Below, piece after piece: positions 7,980-10,316 of a DNA stretch of 10,316 nt. Location of the stretch: the NCBI GenBank assembly GCA_017963715.1, contig JAGCTK010000178.1:1-10316 (forward strand), in the 5' to 3' direction. Below the pieces are notes generated by a model, which did not search any database, was not told the origin of the DNA, and saw nothing but the letters and a program-made list of their open reading frames with translations. The translations under genes were made by a program, and so were the position numbers. Positions within the stretch are counted from its first letter, which is position 1, and each line of letters opens with the position of its first letter. Source of the DNA: Alphaproteobacteria bacterium (lineage in GTDB: Bacteria > Pseudomonadota > Alphaproteobacteria > RF32 > CAG-239).

Positions 7980-8444
7980 TTAAACTCCTTTAATTTTACA
8001 AACCAAAGCGTGACACACAATCAGCAAAGCGCCGACACAAATAAAACTGTCTGCCAGGTTAAACGCCGGCCAGTGATATGCGTTCACATGAAAATCCAAA
8101 AAATCATAAACGGCACCCAAGCGCACCCGATCGACCAAAGTGCCGACGGCACCGCCAACGATCAGCCCCAGGCAGATACGCACAAAGCGCGAAGTCTCGT
8201 TTTTCATCCACCAAAGCAAAAAGACAATAATCGCGCAGGCAACCACTATCAAAATCACCCTGCCCCAACCGCCGGTGCTGTCAAACATCGAAAAACTGAT
8301 GCCTTTATTGAAAGCCGTGACGATATTAAAAAAACCTGTCACTTCCGTCAATGCGCCGTGTTCCATCGCATATTCAAACACAAAAAACTTTGACAGTTGA
8401 TCCGAAACAAAAGCCAAAAGCGCAAAACACAAACCGATAAACAC
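7980..8444 (-). CDS. lspA: Lipoprotein signal peptidase (signal peptidase II)
   Basis: 154 residues from GTG 8444; AAGGA lies 7 nt upstream and no ATG fits better. LspA is an inner-membrane aspartyl protease that cleaves prolipoproteins in front of the lipidated cysteine. Four hydrophobic spans are visible. Family motifs present: DQLSK (D15), AFNKGISFSMF (N46), GGAVGTLVDR (D105), VYDFLDF (catalytic D114) and WPAFNLADS (N129, catalytic D132). One oddity: the 'GN' that normally precedes LxDR reads GT (T102), a conserved polar active-site-region Asn in characterised LspA proteins. Both catalytic aspartates are present, so the protein is probably active. It heads the operon and could process the lipoprotein encoded next to it. 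The usual upstream neighbour ileS is absent. Confidence 0.96.
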   Translation of the reverse strand: MFIGLCFALLAFVSDQLSKFFVFEYAMEHGALTEVTGFFNIVTAFNKGISFSMFDSTGGWGRVILIVVACAIIVFLLWWMKNETSRFVRICLGLIVGGAVGTLVDRVRLGAVYDFLDFHVNAYHWPAFNLADSFICVGALLIVCHALVCKIKGV

Positions 8445-8476
8445 AATCTTTTCCTTTGTTATTATGACTGGGTGTT

Positions 8477-8505
8477 ATTATAAGCCGTTTTTAGCGTAAA
8501 AAAAG
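8477..8505 (-). promoter_or_regulatory. Probable promoter of the lspA-mutL operon
   Basis: On the minus strand a consensus -10 TATAAT lies at 8482-8477, about 33 nt before the lspA GTG. The -35 position is only T-rich (CTTTTT), so this is a -10-dominated or weak promoter. The 8445-8539 gap holds nothing else visible. Confidence 0.45.
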
Positions 8506-8539
8506 AAACTTTTTGAAATATATACAAATTTTTTAGTTG

Positions 8540-8567
8540 TTGACAAATACAAAAATAAGAATACAAT
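8540..8567 (+). promoter_or_regulatory. Sigma-70-type promoter of unit U1
   Basis: TTGACA (8540-8545), a 16-bp spacer and TACAAT (8562-8567). It points away from lspA, giving divergent transcription; predicted start is near 8574. Confidence 0.75.
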
Positions 8568-8573
8568 GGCGTC

Positions 8574-8816
8574 AATTTCCAATTATTTTAACAGATTGAT
8601 TATCATACAGATGCAATTATTGTTAAAAAACTGATGCGAAATATGATGATACGTCTTTGACAGCACTCAGAGATTGTATCATAAAGATATACCCGCTGTG
8701 AAGTGGTTATGAATGTTTTTTTTGGCATAGTTTGTTATTGAAGCCTAGGTAATAGGCAATTGAAAACTTGATTTTAGAAAAGAGTTTGTCGTGAGACAGG
8801 CTCTTTTTGCTTTTTA
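8574..8816 (+). ncRNA. Predicted structured small RNA, copy U1 (unknown family)
   Basis: About 243 nt from predicted start to terminator tail, with no plausible reading frame. Successive hairpins: (1) 8646-8682, outer stem ATGATAC/GTATCAT and inner stem TCTTTGA/TCAGAGA (one wobble) with a 6-nt loop; (2) 8693-8706, CCGCT-GTGA-AGTGG; (3) 8743-8757, GCCTA/TAGGC; (4) the terminator at 8778-8807, again with a GTGA loop. U4 repeats the layout with the same spacing: 81 versus 82 nt from -10 to hairpin 1, and a 33-nt hairpin 1 when counted from GATAC to GTATC in both. Compensating changes keep the pairs. I do not recognise it as a known Rfam family. A trans-acting small RNA or a protein-binding RNA are both possible. 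Confidence 0.65.
8778..8816 (+). terminator. Intrinsic terminator of U1 with GUGA tetraloop
   Basis: 13-bp stem AAAAGAGTTTGTC / GACAGGCTCTTTT (two adjacent G-U pairs) closing a GTGA loop at 8791-8794, followed by TGCTTTTTAT. The innermost pair is C-G here but T-A in the two later copies. Confidence 0.88.
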
Positions 8817-8818
8817 TC

Positions 8819-8847
8819 TTGACAAAACTTCAAAATCAATATACAAT
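8819..8847 (+). promoter_or_regulatory. Sigma-70-type promoter of unit U2
   Basis: TTGACA (8819-8824), 17-bp spacer, TACAAT (8842-8847). It starts immediately after the U1 terminator tail. Confidence 0.75.
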
Positions 8848-8853
8848 AAAAAT

Positions 8854-8970
8854 CGAAACAAAATTAGTATGTTAATTATGTCTTGATTGGCGTGTGCTGT
8901 CAGATAAAGATTTTTCCGTAACTGATTTTGTTTTTTTTGCATTGTAAATGTTTAACTAAAAATAAAAAGT
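8854..8970 (+). other. Untranslated leader of U2 with traces of the array RNA
   Basis: About 117 nt lie between the predicted start and the coding frame. Two motifs match U1 in order: ATAAAGAT followed by CCG (8904-8918; U1 8681-8695), and G followed by eight T then (G)GCAT (8930-8942; U1 8715-8728). The CCGCY-GUGA hairpin itself is missing. This looks like a decayed or rearranged copy of the U1/U4 RNA, possibly now acting as a 5' leader; the homology is suggestive only. Confidence 0.4.
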
Positions 8971-9249
8971 ATGGACGTAATTTTAATTCTGATTCTTGTC
9001 ATCGCAATTATTCAAACTGTAGTTTCAAAGTTGTCAAAGCGCATGGCTTCGGAAACCTTGAAAAATCTTAGCATAGCTATGATTGTGACGAACGCTATTT
9101 TACTAATCTTGTTCCTTTTTACCTACGAACAAGCAGAGCAGACAAATTTCCTCATGGGTGCTGTATTAGGTTATAGCGCATGTGTGTTTGTCAATCATTT
9201 AATTGAAGACATCATTCTTCAAGACGACACAAAAAAAGAGGAAGCATAG
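8971..9249 (+). CDS. Small multi-span membrane protein, unknown function
   Basis: 92 residues from ATG 8971. Hydrophobic stretches at about 2-19, 33-51 and 60-78 suggest two or three membrane helices. A basic loop (KLSKR, 20-24) lies between the first two, an acidic stretch EQAEQ before the third, and the charged tail is DDTKKEEA. I recognise no family. No Shine-Dalgarno is visible: the leader before the ATG is A-rich (AAAAATAAAAAGT), unlike the GGAG sites of the lspA operon, so translation would be weak or use another signal. It is the only intact protein gene inside the U1-U4 array, with its own promoter (8819) and terminator (9260). A small toxin-like, holin-like or stress membrane protein are all possible; none is supported beyond size and topology. 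Confidence 0.7.
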   Translation: MDVILILILVIAIIQTVVSKLSKRMASETLKNLSIAMIVTNAILLILFLFTYEQAEQTNFLMGAVLGYSACVFVNHLIEDIILQDDTKKEEA

Positions 9250-9259
9250 CACACCACTT

Positions 9260-9318
9260 ACACCCTTGGCTTTGGTTTGTCACGCAAGTGATAAATTTCA
9301 AACCAAGGGTGTTTTTTA
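9260..9318 (+). terminator. Intrinsic terminator of U2
   Basis: Arms ACACCCTTGG...TTT (9260-9278) and AAACCAAGGGTGT (9300-9312) pair with a six-base bulge on the 5' side, followed by GTTTTTTATC. The apical loop can fold again as TCAC-GCAA-GTGA (9280-9291), a GNRA-type GCAA loop. It starts 10 bases after the U2 stop codon. Confidence 0.85.
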
Positions 9319-9320
9319 TC

Positions 9321-9349
9321 TTGACAAACAAGCGCCATTTTTCTATAGT
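9321..9349 (+). promoter_or_regulatory. Sigma-70-type promoter of unit U3
   Basis: TTGACA (9321-9326), 17-bp spacer, TATAGT (9344-9349). The following AAACCTATAATTTTGTAA matches the U4 leader AACCTATTATTTTACGAA. Confidence 0.75.
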
Positions 9350-9379
9350 AACACCGATAAACCTATAATTTTGTAAGAT

Positions 9380-9609
9380 ATGAAAAGAGTATTATTTAGT
9401 CAAACGAATGCGTGCTTGATGGCAAACAATCAGTGCAAGCGCACGGAAAAAGCCACCAAAACCGTGGCAGTTATTATGCCGAGTGCCCCTATTTATCCGG
9501 TCTTTGAAGAGATAGACGGTGACGGGGCGAGTTTAGAATCAATCCTGATGACAGGGATCCGGATGATATGACAGATGAAGCATTCCGACGCCGCTATCTC
9601 GGCCGATAA
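9380..9609 (+). pseudogene. Small frameshifted reading frame inside U3
   Basis: One frame runs from ATG 9380 (MKRVLFSQTNAC..., through PSAPIYPVFEEIDGDG). At the GGGG run (9524-9527) it loses its coding look and ends at a TGA near 9570. A different frame picks up at about 9526 with GEFRINPDDRDPDDMTDE, then AFRRRYLGR and TAA at 9607-9609. That second stretch has a hydrophilic, protein-like composition but no start codon. The simplest reading is one small acidic protein of about 76 residues broken by a one- or two-base change at the G-run. No ribosome binding site is evident and I recognise no family. Alternatives: programmed frameshifting, a sequencing error, or chance open frames. Confidence 0.45.
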
Positions 9610-9617
9610 GGAATGGT

Positions 9618-9785
9618 TCCAATTATTATCAATACATGCCGATGTGTAATCTTCGAGCAGTAAAATCCCGCCGTGAGGTGGTATGTATCGCAAGATACGG
9701 TTTGTGATAACGTTTTTGTAACGTAGTATGGTTAGTAATTTTCAGAAAAGAGTTTGTTGTGAAACAGGCTCTTTTTGCTATTTTT
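9618..9785 (+). ncRNA. Structured RNA, copy U3 (3' half of the U1/U4 family)
   Basis: After the broken frame the array RNA resumes. Hairpin 1 is reduced (9632-9647, ATACAT-GCCG-ATGTGT). Hairpin 2 is CCGCC-GTGA-GGTGG (9668-9681), with different pairs from U1 and U4 but the same loop. Next, TATCGCAA pairs with TTGTGATA (9686-9709), or alternatively GTATC-GCAA-GATAC forms a perfect GNRA hairpin (9685-9698). TATGGTTAGT (9728-9737) is shared with U4 and precedes the GUGA terminator. The RNA could be transcribed as the 3' untranslated part of a U3 mRNA. Confidence 0.55.
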
Positions 9786-9788
9786 TAT
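9746..9788 (+). terminator. Intrinsic terminator of U3 with GUGA tetraloop
   Basis: Stem AAAAGAGTTTGTT / AACAGGCTCTTTT closing GTGA at 9759-9762, tail TGCTATTTTTTAT. Compared with U1 the loop-closing pair has changed from C-G to T-A on both sides. Confidence 0.88.
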
Positions 9789-9789
9789 C

Positions 9790-9817
9790 TTGACAAACCC
9801 TAAAAAATCAACATACT
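9790..9817 (+). promoter_or_regulatory. Promoter of unit U4
   Basis: TTGACA (9790-9795), 16-bp spacer and a weak -10 CATACT (9812-9817) at the position that aligns with TACAAT of U1. The -10 is poorer than in the other units, so U4 may be expressed less. Confidence 0.55.
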
Positions 9818-9823
9818 GGTGGC

Positions 9824-10076
9824 AATAACCTATTATTTTACGAATTATCAGAAAAACACTTTTAATTATTGTTTTGAAAAATTTGAATTGAATAGATTGA
9901 TACTTGTTTGGCTTTGGTCCGACAATGTATCCTCGGTATAAAATCCCGCTGTGAAGCGGTAAACATCGCAAAGTATTTGCGAGTCACTCATAAAATATGG
10001 TTAGTCCGCAAAACGGATTTGTTTTTTTCGTTTGATGAAAAGAGTTTGTTGTGAAACAGGCTCTTTTTGCTTTTAT
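9824..10076 (+). ncRNA. Predicted structured small RNA, copy U4 (unknown family)
   Basis: About 253 nt, collinear with U1. Its leader shares ...CC..TTATTTTA, TTATCA and AATTATTGTT. Hairpin 1 (9899-9931) is closed by GATAC/GTATC and is 33 nt long, as in U1, although the inner 23 nt differ almost entirely. Hairpin 2 is CCGCT-GTGA-AGCGG (9946-9959), a full Watson-Crick version of the U1/U3 stem. Hairpin 3 is TCGCAAA-GTA-TTTGCGA (9966-9982). A further stem AGTCCG/CGGATT (10003-10019) precedes a T-run and the GUGA terminator. No convincing reading frame exists on the plus strand. The conserved scaffold with divergent inner sequence is what one expects of a structured RNA family with variable target or ligand parts. 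Confidence 0.65.
10038..10076 (+). terminator. Intrinsic terminator of U4 with GUGA tetraloop
   Basis: Stem AAAAGAGTTTGTT / AACAGGCTCTTTT closing GTGA at 10051-10054, tail TGCTTTTAT. The 30-nt hairpin is identical to that of U3. Confidence 0.88.
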
Positions 10077-10080
10077 AGGT

Positions 10081-10126
10081 CTTTATCGGGGTTCGATTCC
10101 GGTCTTTATTTTGACCAATAAAAAAA
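10081..10126 (+). repeat. 46-nt direct repeat, copy 1 (tRNA T-loop-like)
   Basis: Identical over 46 nt to 10271-10316. It contains GGTTCGATTCC, the consensus of a tRNA T-loop, and TTGACCA 15-22 nt later, like a CCA end. A regular 5-bp T stem does not form and no matching 5' acceptor strand lies upstream of this copy. Upstream flanks of the two copies differ, so position 10081 is a sharp junction; GGTCTTTAT occurs both across it (10078-10086) and inside the repeat (10101-10109). Confidence 0.85.
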
Positions 10127-10156
10127 GCGGGTATAAAACCCGTTTTTTTTATTGGT
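10114..10156. terminator. Strong bidirectional terminator
   Basis: A 19-bp stem with one G-U pair (10114-10132 with 10138-10156) and loop ATAAA. A7 on one side and T8 on the other make it usable on both strands. The 5' arm begins inside the 46-nt repeat. Confidence 0.85.
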
Positions 10157-10270
10157 GGAGGTAAGGAGAAGGACCTTCGTTTTTTTATAAAAAAACTCGG
10201 CCGCACGGCACTCATCAGCCTAAAGGCTGACCGCGATACATTCGTCTCGCTTTCGTTTGTAGTCAAACCC
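10157..10270. other. Unassigned spacer between the two repeat copies
   Basis: 114 bases without a credible gene. It holds a T7-A-T-A7 near-palindrome (about 10179-10195), CGGCCG, and a hairpin TCAGCC-TAAA-GGCTGA (10215-10230). GTCAAACCCC just before copy 2 can pair with GGGG and TTTGAC inside that copy. GC content is higher than in U1-U4, which suggests a different origin. It could be part of a ~190-bp tandem unit or of an RNA gene that continues past the window edge. Confidence 0.35.
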
Positions 10271-10316
10271 CTTTATCGGGGTTCGATTCCGGTCTTTATT
10301 TTGACCAATAAAAAAA
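10271..10316 (+). repeat. 46-nt direct repeat, copy 2 (cut by window end)
   Basis: Same sequence as 10081-10126, offset exactly 190 bp, and still matching when the window ends. Here AACCCC directly upstream pairs with GGGGTT in the repeat (6-bp stem, loop TTTATC), a hairpin that copy 1 lacks. Confidence 0.85.

Larger units (their letters stand above)
8540..10076 (+). repeat. Tandem array of four promoter-to-terminator transcription units (U1-U4)
   Basis: Four consecutive same-strand units begin at TTGACA 8540, 8819, 9321 and 9790. U1, U3 and U4 end in the same 30-nt GUGA hairpin; U2 ends in a different terminator. The terminator tails of U1, U2 and U3 run into the next -35 box through a shared TTTTTATCTTGACAAA-like junction. 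U1 and U4 align over their whole length, U3 over its leader and 3' half, and U2 over the junction plus scattered leader motifs. This pattern suggests duplication of one unit followed by divergence and insertion of different content. Confidence 0.75.

Noticed and set aside
8566..8634. Possible 22-codon peptide (MASISNYFN...) in U1
   Set aside because: Its ATG overlaps the -10 box, so it would not be in the transcript; no ribosome binding site.
8646..8816. Retron msr-msd RNA
   Set aside because: No reverse transcriptase gene lies near, and the RNA is repeated with its own terminators; nothing specific to msr/msd folding was found.
8778..9775. Integron cassette array with attC sites
   Set aside because: The hairpins end in T-tracts and lack attC core sites (GTTRRRY / RYYYAAC); no integrase is present and payload genes are not oriented around recombination sites.
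9732..9971. Minus-strand open frame of 79 codons, and a similar one at 9988-10266, sharing the peptide SKKSLFHNKLF
   Set aside because: The shared peptide is simply the reverse reading of the repeated GUGA terminator hairpin. Neither frame has a ribosome site or a recognisable domain, and both cross promoters, terminators and the repeat boundary.
8540..10076. CRISPR array
   Set aside because: Repeat units are long, diverged, unevenly spaced (279, 502, 469 bp between promoters) and built of promoters and terminators; no cas genes.
10081..10118. A functional tRNA or tmRNA ending at ACCA
   Set aside because: The T stem does not pair properly and copy 1 is preceded by a terminator rather than a tRNA body. 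Only a 3'-like fragment can be claimed.

Overview
The window looks like a chromosomal segment of an AT-leaning alphaproteobacterium, possibly one of the uncultured host-associated lineages. Three things suggest this: an lspA / BamF-like lipoprotein / paired M16 peptidase cluster of alphaproteobacterial type, an endonuclease-type MutL, and a YadA-type adhesin end. The lineage call is inference; nothing in the window fixes the genus.

Left edge (1-1309, + strand): the C-terminal part of a trimeric autotransporter-like surface protein (repeats, short coiled coil, YadA-type anchor ending in Trp) runs in from outside the window. A strong intrinsic terminator follows. Directly after its U-tract come the ribosome binding site and start of a membrane-anchored Skp/OmpH-like protein, which may be a chaperone for outer-membrane proteins such as the neighbouring adhesin.

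Centre (8444-1312, - strand): a tightly packed collinear cluster, in transcription order lspA (GTG start), a 53-residue BamF/DUF3035-like lipoprotein, a catalytic M16 peptidase, a non-catalytic M16 partner, pgi, mutL and a small single-span membrane protein. Junctions are 3 bp, 20 bp, a 4-bp ATGA overlap, 0 bp, 1 bp and 63 bp, so one polycistronic transcript is likely. It combines lipoprotein maturation and envelope proteolysis with glucose-6-phosphate isomerase and mismatch repair.

Right part (8445-10316): this is the unusual region. On the + strand there are four consecutive short transcription units (U1-U4), each beginning with a TTGACA promoter and ending in an intrinsic terminator. The terminators of U1, U2 and U3 run into the next promoter through a near-identical TTTTTATCTTGACAAA-type junction. 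U1 and U4 look like full-length paralogues of a structured noncoding RNA. They share a leader of equal length, a 33-nt hairpin closed by GATAC/GTATC, a CCGCY-GUGA-RGYGG hairpin, and a 13-bp terminator hairpin that also carries a GUGA tetraloop. Paired positions change in compensating ways between copies. U3 carries the 3' half of the same RNA behind a small frameshifted reading frame. U2 encodes a 92-residue multi-span membrane protein of unknown function behind a leader with traces of the same RNA. I do not recognise this RNA family.

The right end (10081-10316) holds a 46-nt exact direct repeat, 190 bp apart and cut by the window edge. It contains a T-loop-like GGTTCGATTCC and an ACCA. Between the copies lie a 19-bp bidirectional terminator and an unassigned spacer.
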